Shown here piece by piece: positions 35,409 through 45,583 of a stretch of DNA of 61,100 bases. The stretch's first letter is position 1. The number at the start of each line of letters is the position of its first letter. The stretch spans positions 1 to 61,100 of the forward strand of contig CAKPKP010000012.1 of assembly GCA_934167495.1 (NCBI GenBank), read 5' to 3'. The translations under genes and the position numbers were made by a program. This DNA comes from an uncultured Clostridia bacterium. Its GTDB lineage: Bacteria > Bacillota > Clostridia > TANB77 > CAG-508. Below the pieces are notes generated by a model. The model was not told where the DNA came from. It saw only the letters and a program-made list of their open reading frames with translations, and searched no databases.

Positions 35409-35730
35409 AATTATAATATTATATTTTTTGCCTCACATGGCTTCGAGGGTAAAGTCTGCGAAGTATAACTTCTTCGGCTGGCAAAATATAATATTATAAT
35501 TCTAAGATAGATTGATGATGTTGAATTATATATTATATTTTTTGCCTTACATGGCTTCGAGGGTAAAGTCTGCGAAGTATAACTTCTTCGGCTGGCAAAA
35601 TATAATATTATAATTCTAAGATAGATTGATGATGTTGAATTATATATTATATTTTTTGCCTCACATGGCTTCGAGAGTAAAGTCTACGAAGTATAACTTC
35701 TTCGGCTAGCAAAATATAATATATAATTCA
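35405..35730. repeat. Three 114-bp tandem palindromic repeats
   Basis: Three copies with exact 114-bp spacing (ATTATATTTTTTGCC at 35418, 35532 and 35646). Each unit is a long hairpin: an AT-rich outer arm, TTTGCC and GGCAAAA inner edges, and a conserved GC-richer centre (CATGGCTTCGAGGGTAAAGT, then GCGAAGTATAACTTCTTCGGC). Arms of copy 1 match each other as one variant (AATATTATAATTC), arms of copy 3 match as another (AATATATAATTC), and copy 2 is a hybrid. It fills the 334-bp gap before the flavoprotein gene. No ORF is present. Confidence 0.95.
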
Positions 35731-35742
35731 AAAAGGAGTTTT

Positions 35743-36987
35743 ATGAAAGTTGTTGTTATTGGTGGTGGGCCTGCGGGTATGGTTTCGGCTATATCGGCTG
35801 CTCGTAATAAGAATGAAGTTGTGTTATTAGAAAAAAATAATTCTTTGGGAAGAAAGTTGCTTATAACTGGTAAGGGAAGATGTAATATTACTAGTTCTTT
35901 GGATATGAATGATTTTATTTCTAATATACCAGGCAATGGTAGATTTTTATTTAGTGTATTTCAAAGTTTTACTAATAATGATATTATAGAGTTACTTAGA
36001 AAGAATGGTGTTGAGGTAAAGGAAGAAAGAGGAAATAGAATATTTCCTCTTTCAGATAAAGCGGAAGATGTTTTAAATGCTTTAATTAAAGAAATGAAGA
36101 GAAATAATGTAAAAATAAAAACAAATAGCAAAGTTACCAAAATATTAGTAAAAGAAAGTAAGGTTGCAGGTGTTGAATTAGAAAATGGTGAGAGTTTAGT
36201 AGCAGATAAAGTAATACTTGCAACAGGGGGAAAGAGTTATCCTGTAACTGGTTCAAATGGTGAGGGATATATTTTAGCAAGTGCTTTAGGCCACACAATA
36301 AAACCAGTAAGGGGTTCTTTAGTGCCACTTGAAACAGAAAGAGAATTGCTTTCAAAACTTCAAGGTTTAAGCTTAAGAAATGTTAAAATTACAATTAAAG
36401 ATATTCAAAGTAATAAAATTATTTACAATGATTTTGGAGAAATGCTATTTACTCATTTTGGAGTGAGCGGACCTACAATACTTAGTTCATCAGCTCATTT
36501 GTTGAGATATAAAAATGTGGACGAGCTTTTGAAAAATAGAAAAATAAAATTATTTATAGATTTGAAACCAGCTTTAACATATGAACAATTAGATTTAAGA
36601 ATAAGACGAGATTTTGAGCAGGAAAAAAATAAATGTTTTAAAAATTCATTAGATAAATTATTACCACAAAAGATTATACCTGTTATTATTAAATTATCTA
36701 ATATAGATTCTAATAAAAAAGTTAATGAAGTAACTAAAGAAGAAAGAATGAAAATAGTAGAATTATTAAAAAATTTTCAAATTACAATTACGGATTTTAG
36801 ACCGGTTGAAGAGGCTATTGTAACAGCAGGAGGGGTAAATATTAAAGAAATAAATCCAAAAACAATGGAGTCTAAAATAATAGAGGGATTATATTTTGCT
36901 GGTGAAATAATAGATGTTGATGCATATACTGGTGGGTTTAATTTACAAATTGCATATTCAACAGGATATCAAGCAGGAATGAATTAA
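35743..36987 (+). CDS. HI0933/BaiN-family FAD-dependent oxidoreductase
   Basis: A 414-residue flavoprotein of the HI0933 group, which includes BaiN. It has the FAD motif VVVIGGGPAGMVSA (3-16), LLEKN, GRKLLITGKGRCNIT (family signature), ATGGKSYPVTGSNGEGY, and the C-terminal GLYFAGEIIDVDAYTGGFNLQIA. The substrate is unknown and the bile-acid role of BaiN cannot be assumed. Start ATG after AAGGAGT. It is followed by yigZ with a 16-nt gap, probably one operon. Confidence 0.9.
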   Translation: MKVVVIGGGPAGMVSAISAARNKNEVVLLEKNNSLGRKLLITGKGRCNITSSLDMNDFISNIPGNGRFLFSVFQSFTNNDIIELLRKNGVEVKEERGNRIFPLSDKAEDVLNALIKEMKRNNVKIKTNSKVTKILVKESKVAGVELENGESLVADKVILATGGKSYPVTGSNGEGYILASALGHTIKPVRGSLVPLETERELLSKLQGLSLRNVKITIKDIQSNKIIYNDFGEMLFTHFGVSGPTILSSSAHLLRYKNVDELLKNRKIKLFIDLKPALTYEQLDLRIRRDFEQEKNKCFKNSLDKLLPQKIIPVIIKLSNIDSNKKVNEVTKEERMKIVELLKNFQITITDFRPVEEAIVTAGGVNIKEINPKTMESKIIEGLYFAGEIIDVDAYTGGFNLQIAYSTGYQAGMN

Positions 36988-37003
36988 GAGATTAGAGGAG
37001 TTT

Positions 37004-37630
37004 ATGGATAAGTTTAAAACTATAAAAGAAAATGTAGAAGCTGAAATTGTGGAGAAAAAATCAAAGTTTATAGCATCTGTATTTAAAATAACAACTTCTG
37101 AGGAAGCGGAAATTATTATTAAAACTGTTAAGAAAAAATATTTTGATGCGAGACATAATTGTTATGCTTATAGTGTAATTGAGGATTCTAAAATAATAAC
37201 AAGGTTTAGTGACGATGGGGAACCATCAGGAACTGCTGGAGCTCCTATGTTAAACATATTAAACGGAAATAATCTAACTAATGTACTTGTAATAGTAACT
37301 AGATATTTTGGAGGCATATTACTTGGAACAGGAGGACTTGTTAAAGCATATTCAGATGTTACTAAAAAAGCAATTTATAGCACAGAAATTTTGGAAAAAG
37401 AATTAGGATATGAAGTTTTGTTTGAGGTTTCTTATTCTGATTTTGAAAAGTTTAAATATTACTTAAATCAAAATAAAATATGCACAACTAATGTAGAATA
37501 TGTGGAAAACGTTATTATAACGGTTGAAATAACAAATGAGAAGTATAGTAAAATTATTTCAATGCTAGAAGAGTTTAGTTTTAAAATAATAAATTATAAA
37601 ATTTTAAAAGATTGTTTTGTAAGTGTATAA
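37004..37630 (+). CDS. yigZ: YigZ/IMPACT (UPF0029) family protein
   Basis: A 208-residue protein with the IMPACT N-terminal fold: KSKFIAS near residue 20, ARHNCYAY, RFSDDGEPSGTAGAPML, VTRYFGGILLGTGGLVKAYS. A C-terminal DUF1949-like domain follows. The family is linked to translation control and regulation of GCN2-like systems in eukaryotes; the bacterial role is unclear. Start ATG after AGAGGAG. Confidence 0.93.
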   Translation: MDKFKTIKENVEAEIVEKKSKFIASVFKITTSEEAEIIIKTVKKKYFDARHNCYAYSVIEDSKIITRFSDDGEPSGTAGAPMLNILNGNNLTNVLVIVTRYFGGILLGTGGLVKAYSDVTKKAIYSTEILEKELGYEVLFEVSYSDFEKFKYYLNQNKICTTNVEYVENVIITVEITNEKYSKIISMLEEFSFKIINYKILKDCFVSV

Positions 37631-37693
37631 TATTGACAAAAAAAATAAAAGAATATATACTAAAAACGAAAATATTAAATAAGAGGTATTTTT

Positions 37694-39104
37694 ATGAAAA
37701 ATATAAAAAAGGTATTTATATCTTGTGTATCTATTGCAGCAATTTCAGGATTTACAATGTCAGCTTCATTGGCAGCTACTGGAACGGTAGATAGAGAAAC
37801 AGTAAGATTAAGAGAAGAAGCATCTACTACATCTAATATATTAACAAATTTAGATTTAGGTGATGAAGTTGAGATTTTAAGTGAAGAGGGAGATTGGTAC
37901 AAAGTAAAGTTTAAAACCTATGAAGGTTTTATGTATAAAGATTATATAAAAACTGAAGATAGTGTTGAAAATAAAGTACAAGAAAATACTGAAAATACAG
38001 AAAATAACAATAATTCAGTTGAAGAAACTACTGGTAATAGTGATGAAGCAATACCAACATCTACTCCAGACAATAAAATAGTATATGTTGGAACAGAAGT
38101 AGATATTGATTCTAATGCAGATGTATATTTATTTCCAGTAATAACTTCTAGTAAAATAGATACAATATCATCTGGTACTACTGTAAAAATAATTCAAGAA
38201 ACTAATAATTGGGTGAAGGTTACAGCTTCTGAAAAATCTGGTTGGATTTTTAAATCTTTAATAGATAACGAAAATTTAAATGTAGTTCCAAATGAACCAA
38301 CAGTAACACCAGAAGAAACAGAAAAACCAGAAGTGACTCCAGAGCCAACTGTAGAACCTACACTAGAACCTACTGCAACACCTAATACAAGTACTTCAAG
38401 TAATAAAGGATATATTAATGTAGCAAATGCAAATATAAGAGAAAAAGCATCAACTACAGCAGACGTGTTAATTTCTCTAACAGAAAATACAGAAGTTACA
38501 ATATTAGGAGAAGAAAATGATTTTTATAAAATATCTGCTTCTAATGTAAAAGAAGGATATGTAGCAAAAAGACTTGTAACATTAAACACAGTAACTTCAA
38601 GAAGTGGAATGATAAGAGGAGAAGAAGAGGATTCAGTAGAAATAGTTGAAAATGAAATACAAGAACAAGAACCTGTAGAAGAAATAGAAGAACCAATAGT
38701 AGTAGAAGAACAAGAAGAAACTTCAAACGAATCATCAGCACAAGAAGTTGTAGATTTTGCAGAGCAATTTTTAGGATATGATTATGTATACGGAGGAACA
38801 ACACCTTCTGGGTTTGATTGTTCAGGATATACATACTATGTATATAGTAATAATGGAGTAGATATATCTAGAAGTTTATCTTCTCAAGCTGTAATGCGGA
38901 ACAGAAGTTAGCGAAGATGATATACAAATAGGAGACTTAATAATATTCCAAAATGAATCAATGAGTGGAATTGGTCATTCAGGTATATATATTGGTAATG
39001 GTGAATTTATACATGCTGCCAATCCATCAAGAGGAGTTGTTACAGATAGTATAAGTAGTAGCTATTATGGACCAAGAATTGTTACTATAAGAAGAGTTTT
39101 ATAA
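37694..39104 (+). CDS. Secreted SH3-NlpC/P60 peptidoglycan hydrolase, needs +1 frameshift at CGG
   Basis: A cell-wall endopeptidase of 469 residues if a +1 shift occurs. It has a signal peptide (1-28), three bacterial SH3 domains (about 30-86, 135-195, 236-297) separated by Glu/Thr/Pro linkers, and an NlpC/P60 domain (about 350-469). Frame 0 covers 37694-38911 and stops three codons after a CGG at 38897. Skipping C38897 gives GGA and continues 68 codons to TAA at 39102-39104. The catalytic Cys376 (FDCSGY) lies before the shift. His428 (GHSGIYIGNG) and His440 (FIHAA) lie after it, so the unshifted product cannot be a working hydrolase. It could instead be a pseudogene or a sequence error. Confidence 0.85.
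38897..38900 (+). promoter_or_regulatory. Putative +1 frameshift site CGG-A in the NlpC/P60 gene
   Basis: Frame 0 reads GTA ATG CGG AAC AGA AGT TAG. The conserved family continues in the frame ATG-(C)-GGA-ACA-GAA. It is identical in form to the sites at 40718 and on the minus strand at 58408. Confidence 0.7.
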
Positions 39105-39160
39105 TAAAAAAGAAAGAGTGATAAATAATAAAAAGACTTAGTAGTGTTATTGCATTAGGA

Positions 39161-41492
39161 ATGATTATAGGAATTTTATGGGGGATATATTTAAAAAATA
39201 TATCTCCTTTTTTGTGCAGTCTAATAATTCTTTATAATTTTCCATTTAAAAATAAAAAAATAAGGATAATTAAGAAAATATATTTAAAAAAAGAATATTT
39301 TATATTGTTCTTGATTGTATGTTTAATATCAAGTATATATGTAAAAAACTTAGAAAATAAATATAAAAGTTTTGAGGCAAGTGTAGAACAAAATATAAAT
39401 GCAAAAGCAATAATAGTAAGTGATAAAAAAGAAGGAAATTATACGTATAGGTATAAGGTAGAAATAATATCAAATAAATTCAAAAATATAAATTTATACA
39501 TATATATAAAGAAAGACTTTCAAGAGTTAGAATATGGAGATATTATAATGTTTTCAGGAGAATATCAGGAATTAAGTACTCCTAAGAACTATAGAGGTTT
39601 TAATTACAAAGAATATGCTAAAAGAGAGAAAATATATGGTAGTTGTATAGTAGAAAAAATAGAATGTATAGGAAAAAAGAAAAGTATATTAAGTATGTTT
39701 AGTAATATAAACAGAGAGATATCAAATAAAATCAGAATGTTATTTGACGAGAAAGAAGCAGAACTGTTAAATGGAATTATATTAGGAAATACAACTAATA
39801 TAGATGAAAACGTAATAAATTACTTTAGAGATAGTAGCTTAGCACATATACTTGCAGTTTCAGGTACTCATGTATCATATATAATAATTGCACTAAACAT
39901 ATTTTTAAGAAAAACAAATTTAGGAAAAAAATCTTTAAAATTAATAACTATAATAACTTTAGTTATGTTTTTGTTAATAGTAGGTTTTACAGCTTCTGTT
40001 ATGAGAGCAATTATTATGGGAGTATTAATCATTTCAAGTGGAATTTTTTATAGAAAATCGGATACGTTAAATAATATGAATATATCTATAATATTAATTT
40101 TAATATATAACCCGTACTTTATTAGAGATATAGGATTTTTACTTTCGTATGGAGGAGTTATAGGGATAATTGGTTTTTATAATATTTTTCGTACTAAATT
40201 TCAAGATAGATTTGAAAAAAATAAAATTACAAAATACATAAAAGAATCATTAATAATTAGTTTTTCTGTACAAATAGTTATACTTCCAATAAATATAATG
40301 CTTTTTAATAATGTATCAATAATATTTTTTATTTCTAATATTTTAGTATTGCCTCTAATAGGAGGGGTGATAATAACATCTATATTTATAATAATTATTT
40401 CTTTCATAAATCTTCAATTAATATATCCATTAGCACGAATAGTTAATATAGTTTTAAAATTAATAATATTTATAACAAAATTTCTAGCCAATTTACCATT
40501 TTCAAATTTTTTAGTTATAACACCTGATTTTATATATGTAATTTTTTATTATTTAGTTTTAATATATGTTTTGTTTAGAAAGCAAATTAGTAGAATAATT
40601 AATAAGAAAGTATTGAAAAAAATATTTATAATAACAGTAATAATTACAATAATTACAAATTGTATAATTAATATTATAAATAAAAAATTTACAATATATT
40701 TTGTTGATGTAGGTCAGCGGTGATTGTACCCTTGTAATAACAGAAAAAAATAAAAAAATCTTAATAGATGGAGGAGGACAAGCTGAATACGAGGTTGGAA
40801 AAAATATTCTTCTGCCATATTTACTTAATAAAAAAGTAATAAAATTAGATTATATTATTATTTCACATTTTGATACAGATCATTGCGATGGAATACTTTA
40901 TATTATGGAGAAAATAAAAGTTGAAACTGTAATAATAGGCAAGCAATATGAAAGCTCTGAAAATTATGAGAGATTTAAAAAAATAGTAAAAGAAAGAAAT
41001 ATAAAAGTTAAAGTAGTAGAAGCTAAAAATAGAATTAATATAGAAAATGATTTATATATAGATGTATTATGGCCAAATTCTAAAAATATGATTTCTGAAA
41101 ATGCTATAAATAATAATTCTTTAGTATGCAAATTGGTATATAAAAATTTTTCAATTATGTTCACAGGAGATATAGAGAGAATTGCTGAAAAGGCCATACT
41201 TACCGAATATGTAAAAACTTCAAACTTGTTAAGAGCTGATGTTTTAAAAGTGGCACATCATGGTTCAAAAACTTCATCAATAGAAGAGTTTATAGATGCT
41301 GTAAATCCTAATTACGCAATAATAGGTGTAGGGGAGAATAATAAATTTGGACATCCTTCTAATATTACGATTAAAAATTTGGAGAATAGAAATATAGAAA
41401 TTTATAGAACCGACCAAATGGGAGAGATAATAATAAAAACAGATGGAAGAAAATGTAGTATAAGAAAATATATAGAAAATAAAAATGTATAA
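39161..41492 (+). CDS. comEC: ComEC/Rec2 DNA-uptake channel, needs +1 frameshift at CGG
   Basis: The competence membrane channel, about 776 residues when read across a +1 shift. It has N-terminal membrane helices and a DUF4131-like beta domain (about 60-160), then the competence helices (HILAVSGTHVSYI, LLSYGGVIGIIGF) and a C-terminal metallo-beta-lactamase domain. Frame 0 ends at TGA 40721-40723 right after CGG 40718-40720. Skipping one C yields DVGQGDC, the invariant start of the lactamase domain, then SHFDTDHCDG and VAHHGSKTSS. A natural in-frame start may lie upstream at ATA 39128 (encoding KRLSS after it), as the ATG at 39161 has no ribosome site. It lies directly downstream of the NlpC/P60 gene. 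Confidence 0.88.
40718..40721 (+). promoter_or_regulatory. Putative +1 frameshift site CGG-T in comEC
   Basis: Frame 0 reads GGT CAG CGG TGA, an immediate stop. The +1 frame CAG-(C)-GGT-GAT-TGT restores VDVGQGDC. Confidence 0.75.
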
Positions 41493-41536
41493 TTTTCATT
41501 TATTTACCAATAATACTATAAAAGGAATGATGGTAA

Positions 41537-42118
41537 ATGAAGAAAGTTATAATTAGTTTTATAATAATATTTTGTATTAGTGTAGGAGTAGGGTATTATT
41601 TTTCTACATCCAAAAATAAAGAAAAATCAGAAAATAAAAATGAAACTATAGCTGTAGAGGAAAATATTATTGTTACACCAAAAATAAAAGAAAATTCAAT
41701 AAGAACAAATACATCAAATGAAAAAATATCTCCAAATGCTACATTAATATTAAAGAAAAAATATAAAGATTGTAATCACACAATAAAAGATTATATTAAA
41801 ATTCCAGAAGAGTTAGTAAATTTGACTAAAGATGAATTATCAAAAAAATATAGTTCATGGGATATTATTGGTTTTTCATCAAAAGAAATTGTACTTGCAA
41901 AAGACTATCCAGGAATATGTGGGGAGCATTATGTTATAAAAGAAGAAAATGGAAATGTAACAATATACAAAGTAGATGAAAATAAAAATGAAACTTTTTA
42001 TAAAAGTACAGATATAGCAACTGAATATTTAGCTGATGAAGATAAAGAGAAATTAAGGTCTGGAATATTTGTATATAGTAAAGAAGAATTGAATTCAGCA
42101 ATAGAAGATTTTGAATAA
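41537..42118 (+). CDS. BofC C-terminal-domain protein (sporulation-associated)
   Basis: A 193-residue protein with an N-terminal membrane anchor (3-24) and a charged linker. Its C-terminal domain is like BofC: LILKKKYKDCNH, then WDIIGFSSKEIVLAKDYPGICGEHYVI and GIFVYSKEELNSAIEDFE. In Bacillus, BofC acts in the intermembrane space during sigma-K checkpoint control. In clostridia such proteins keep only the C-terminal domain and their role is not settled. It is co-directional with comEC, with a 44-nt gap, and ends at a bidirectional terminator. Confidence 0.75.
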   Translation: MKKVIISFIIIFCISVGVGYYFSTSKNKEKSENKNETIAVEENIIVTPKIKENSIRTNTSNEKISPNATLILKKKYKDCNHTIKDYIKIPEELVNLTKDELSKKYSSWDIIGFSSKEIVLAKDYPGICGEHYVIKEENGNVTIYKVDENKNETFYKSTDIATEYLADEDKEKLRSGIFVYSKEELNSAIEDFE

Positions 42119-42120
42119 AA

Positions 42121-42158
42121 AAAGTGAATTAGAAATGTTTTTCTAATTCACTTTTCTT
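42121..42158. terminator. Bidirectional terminator
   Basis: A 15-bp perfect stem, 42121-42135 with 42140-42154 (AAAGTGAATTAGAAA), with A-rich and T-rich flanks, between convergent genes. Confidence 0.9.
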
Positions 42159-42174
42159 ATATAAATTGTTTTAA

Positions 42175-44493
42175 TTATTTTACAATAAATTTTAATTTAT
42201 CATCTTCTAAATCTACTGAAACACATTGTCCATTTGATACTTCACCTTTTAAAAGCATATCTGCAATTTCATCTTCAATAAATCTTTGAATTGAACGTCT
42301 TAATGGTCTAGCACCATATTTTAAATCAGTTCCTTTAGATAAAATATAATGTTTAGCACTATCAGAAACTTCTAATGAAATATCTTTATTTTCTAAAGCT
42401 TTTCTAGTGTATCCTAATAATAAATCAACTATTTGTAATAGTTCATCAGTGCTTAAAGAATCAAAAGTAACAATTTCATCAACTCTGTTTAAAAATTCTG
42501 GTCTGAAAAGTTCTTTTAATGATGCAATCATTTTATCTTTGTCAAGCATAGATTGTTTACCAAATCCAATTGAGTTAGTGTTTAAATTTGAACCAGCATT
42601 AGATGTCATAATTATAATTGTATTTTCAAAATTAACAGTATTTCCTTGAGAATCAGTAAGTTTTCCGTCATCTAAAACTTGTAATAAAATATTAAATACA
42701 TCTGGATGAGCTTTTTCAATTTCATCTAAAAGGATAATAGAATAAGGTTTTCTTTTAACTTTTTCTGTTAATTGACCAGCATCATCATACCCAACGTAAC
42801 CTGGAGGAGAGCCTATAAGTTTTGAAGTAGAATGACTTTCCATATATTCAGACATATCAATTCTTATAATTGAATCTTCATTTCCAAACATTTCATAAGC
42901 TAGTGCTTTAGCAAGTTCTGTTTTACCAACACCTGTAGGGCCTACAAATATGAATGATGGTGGACGTTTAGTACTTTGAAGTCCAGCTCTATTTCTTCTA
43001 ATAGCTCTTGAAACGGCTTCAACAGCAGCGTTTTGACCAATAATTCTTTTATGAAGATTAGCTTCTAAGTTTAATAATTTTTGTGTTTCGGCTTCTGTAA
43101 TTTTTGTTACAGGAATTTTTGTCCAATGCTCTATAACTTCAGCAATATCTTGAACAGTAAGAGCAGTTAGTTTTAAGTTTTTATTTAATTCTTCCAATCT
43201 AGAATTTAGATTGCATTCTTTAGTTTTTAAATCAGCAGCTTTTTGATAATCTTCTATAGAATCAGATGAAACAGCTTCTTCTTTTTCTTCAGCTATTTTA
43301 GCAAGTTCTGTTTTAATTACTTCAATTTCATATAAATCTTTATTATTTAAGTTAATTCTAGAACAAGCTTCATCTATAAGATCTATAGCCTTGTCTGGTA
43401 AAAATCTATCATGAATATATTTTTCAGACATTTTAACAGTTTTTTCAATTACGTCATTTGAAATTGAAACTTTGTGAAAATCTTCATAATATTTTTTAAT
43501 TCCTTTGATTATTTCAATTGTGTCTTGGATAGAAGGTTCTTCAACTAAAACAGGTTGGAATCTTCTTTCTAATGCACTATCTTTTTCAATATATTTTCTA
43601 TATTCCTTTAAAGTAGTAGTACCAATTAATTGAATTTCACCATTAGATAGGGAAGGTTTTAAAATATTTGCAGCATTCATAGAATGTTCTGCATCACCAG
43701 CTCCAATAATATTGTGAATTTCATCTATTACTAAAATAATATTTCCATAAGTTTTACATTCATCAATTAAAGATTTCATTCTAGCTTCAAATTGACCTCT
43801 AAATTGAGTACCAGCAATTACAGCTGTCATGTCAATAAGATAAACTTCTTTGTTTAATAATTTTGCAGGAACATTTCCTTCTGCAATCTTTATAGCTAAT
43901 CCTTGAGCAATTGCGGTTTTACCAACACCTGGTTCACCAATTAAACAAGGATTATTTTTAGAACGTCTATTTAAAATTTGAACTATTCTTTGAATTTCTC
44001 TATTTCTACCAATAACAGCATCTAGCTTATTATTTTTAGCTTTTTCTGTTAAATTAGTACCATACATATCTAAAAATTTTTTCTTTTTTTCTTTAACTTT
44101 TTTTTCTGTCTTTACTTTACGTTTTTCATTTCCACTGTTATTACCATTAGTAGAAGAATCAGAAGAAGTACCAGGTGAATTAAATCCAAACATATTTCCA
44201 AGAACGTCATTAATAGGCATTCCTGCGCCACTTGCTAGATTTTCAATATCTTCATCGGATAAATTAAGTCCTTCTACATTTTCAGAAAGGTCATTGAAAA
44301 TGCTTTCAAATTGTTTAGTCATATTTTCTAGATCTTCACTTGATAGATTTGTTTGTTTAGCTAGAGCTTCTAATGGATTAATACCTTTTGCTTTAGCACA
44401 ATCATAACATAATCCTTCTGTAGTTGTTTTACCATTTTCAACTTTATTTATAAAAATTACTGCTGCATTTTTGTTACAAACTGAACATAACAT
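42175..44493 (-). CDS. clpE: ClpE-type AAA+ ATPase (zinc finger, two AAA modules)
   Basis: A Clp unfoldase of 772 residues. The N-terminal zinc finger (CSVC at 3-6, CYDC at 29-32) is the ClpE/McsA type. It is followed by a Glu/Lys linker (110-145), AAA1 with GEPGVGKT and LVIDEIHNI, a short coiled middle domain and AAA2 with GPTGVGKTELAKAL. A ClpP loop of LGF type (NSIGFGKQ) is present. It should feed misfolded proteins to ClpP. Promoter-like hexamers lie upstream, but I see no clear CtsR operator, and no ctsR, mcsA or mcsB gene is in the window. Confidence 0.9.
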   Translation of the reverse strand: MLCSVCNKNAAVIFINKVENGKTTTEGLCYDCAKAKGINPLEALAKQTNLSSEDLENMTKQFESIFNDLSENVEGLNLSDEDIENLASGAGMPINDVLGNMFGFNSPGTSSDSSTNGNNSGNEKRKVKTEKKVKEKKKKFLDMYGTNLTEKAKNNKLDAVIGRNREIQRIVQILNRRSKNNPCLIGEPGVGKTAIAQGLAIKIAEGNVPAKLLNKEVYLIDMTAVIAGTQFRGQFEARMKSLIDECKTYGNIILVIDEIHNIIGAGDAEHSMNAANILKPSLSNGEIQLIGTTTLKEYRKYIEKDSALERRFQPVLVEEPSIQDTIEIIKGIKKYYEDFHKVSISNDVIEKTVKMSEKYIHDRFLPDKAIDLIDEACSRINLNNKDLYEIEVIKTELAKIAEEKEEAVSSDSIEDYQKAADLKTKECNLNSRLEELNKNLKLTALTVQDIAEVIEHWTKIPVTKITEAETQKLLNLEANLHKRIIGQNAAVEAVSRAIRRNRAGLQSTKRPPSFIFVGPTGVGKTELAKALAYEMFGNEDSIIRIDMSEYMESHSTSKLIGSPPGYVGYDDAGQLTEKVKRKPYSIILLDEIEKAHPDVFNILLQVLDDGKLTDSQGNTVNFENTIIIMTSNAGSNLNTNSIGFGKQSMLDKDKMIASLKELFRPEFLNRVDEIVTFDSLSTDELLQIVDLLLGYTRKALENKDISLEVSDSAKHYILSKGTDLKYGARPLRRSIQRFIEDEIADMLLKGEVSNGQCVSVDLEDDKLKFIVK

Positions 44494-44527
44494 AATATTT
44501 TTACTCCTTATAAATTTAATATTATAT

Positions 44528-44556
44528 ATAATACATTAAAATATTCAGATAGTCAA
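44528..44556 (-). promoter_or_regulatory. Candidate clpE promoter
   Basis: On the minus strand, TTGACT (44556-44551), a 17-nt spacer and TATTAT (44533-44528). Confidence 0.45.
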
Positions 44557-44594
44557 TTGAATTACATATTTTGTCACGCAAAATTTACAAAAAG

Positions 44595-44623
44595 TTGAAA
44601 TTTTAGTAAAAAAATGTTATAAT
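44595..44623 (+). promoter_or_regulatory. Promoter of the RsiV/DUF4163-like gene
   Basis: TTGAAA at 44595-44600, a 17-nt spacer and TATAAT at 44618-44623. It is divergent from clpE. Confidence 0.65.
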
Positions 44624-44683
44624 TAAAAAGGTATGTTTTAAATGCTTAAATATACATTTAGCGGAATTTAAGAAAGGATAAAT

Positions 44684-45556
44684 ATGAAAAGATTTATAAT
44701 AAGATTTGTAAATAAATTATATGGAAAAAATAGGATAATATTCTTAGTAACAATATCAATTATTTGTGTACTATCATTATGTGTTGGAATATATGCTCAA
44801 TATTTTTATAAATACTATGATACAGATCCATTAATGATTGGAATAAATATAGGAACTAAAAAAACTACTGAAGAATACAATACATTAAAAGCAAGCTTTA
44901 ATGCTATATTTACTAATGAATTAGTTACGAATACTACTGAAAAATTTAATGTGCAAAAAATACAATTTTCTAAGGATTTGGTATATACAAATTATGATAT
45001 AAACAGAGAAGAAGAAGGTATGTATAACATAAATGTAAAAATACCAGTAATTAATATAGATGAAAATACTGCTAAAAGTATAAATGCAAAGATAAAAACA
45101 GAATTTTATGACAAAGTTACAAACATAATGAATAATTCATCAGAATATACGGTTTATAATGTAAATTACATAGCATATATTAATCAAGACATTCTTTCAA
45201 TAGCAGTAAAATCTAGTATAAAACAAGGAAATAATTCAGAAAAAGTTATAATAAAAACATATAATTATAGTATTCCAAGCAAAGCAGAAGTAGGATTAGA
45301 TGAATTAATAAAATTAAAAGAAACAAATGAAGCAGAAGTACAAAAATTAATTAAAGATGAAATAAAAATAGCATATAATAATGCTAAATCTTTACAAGAG
45401 TTAGGATACAACATATATCAAAGAGATGTAAATAGTAACATGTATAAAGTAAGTGAAACTGATACATATTTACTAACACAAGATGGATATGTATATTTAA
45501 TATATTCATATGGAAATAATTCTTATACAAATGAAGTAGATGTAGTAATATTTTAG
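44684..45556 (+). CDS. Membrane-anchored protein, possibly RsiV/PdaC-like outer domain
   Basis: A 290-residue protein with one N-terminal membrane helix (about 17-40) and an external domain whose pattern (VKIPVINIDENTAKSINAKIKTEF, then a C-terminal DUF3298-like part with YNYSIPSKAEVGLDELIK) resembles the DUF4163/DUF3298 pair of RsiV and PdaC. The match is weak and by eye. It is followed 27 nt later by the YibE/F gene, so likely an operon. It may bind peptidoglycan or an extracellular protein. Confidence 0.55.
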   Translation: MKRFIIRFVNKLYGKNRIIFLVTISIICVLSLCVGIYAQYFYKYYDTDPLMIGINIGTKKTTEEYNTLKASFNAIFTNELVTNTTEKFNVQKIQFSKDLVYTNYDINREEEGMYNINVKIPVINIDENTAKSINAKIKTEFYDKVTNIMNNSSEYTVYNVNYIAYINQDILSIAVKSSIKQGNNSEKVIIKTYNYSIPSKAEVGLDELIKLKETNEAEVQKLIKDEIKIAYNNAKSLQELGYNIYQRDVNSNMYKVSETDTYLLTQDGYVYLIYSYGNNSYTNEVDVVIF

Positions 45557-45583
45557 TTAATAATTTGGAAGGAAAGTGTTAGA

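Noticed and set aside
35405..35730. Tandem 114-bp repeats as a CRISPR array
   Set aside because: Only three units, the whole 114 bp repeats with no unique spacers, and each unit is one long palindrome. No cas genes nearby.
37694..41492. Calling the NlpC/P60 and comEC genes simple pseudogenes
   Set aside because: Both are otherwise intact, have just one break each, and the break has the same CGG form as in ylbJ. Random decay would give varied lesions. Sequencing error is kept as an open alternative.
40905..41492. Separate metallo-beta-lactamase gene starting at 40905
   Set aside because: It is in the same frame as the +1-shifted comEC tail; homology extends upstream to DVGQGD at 40719 and no ribosome site precedes 40905.
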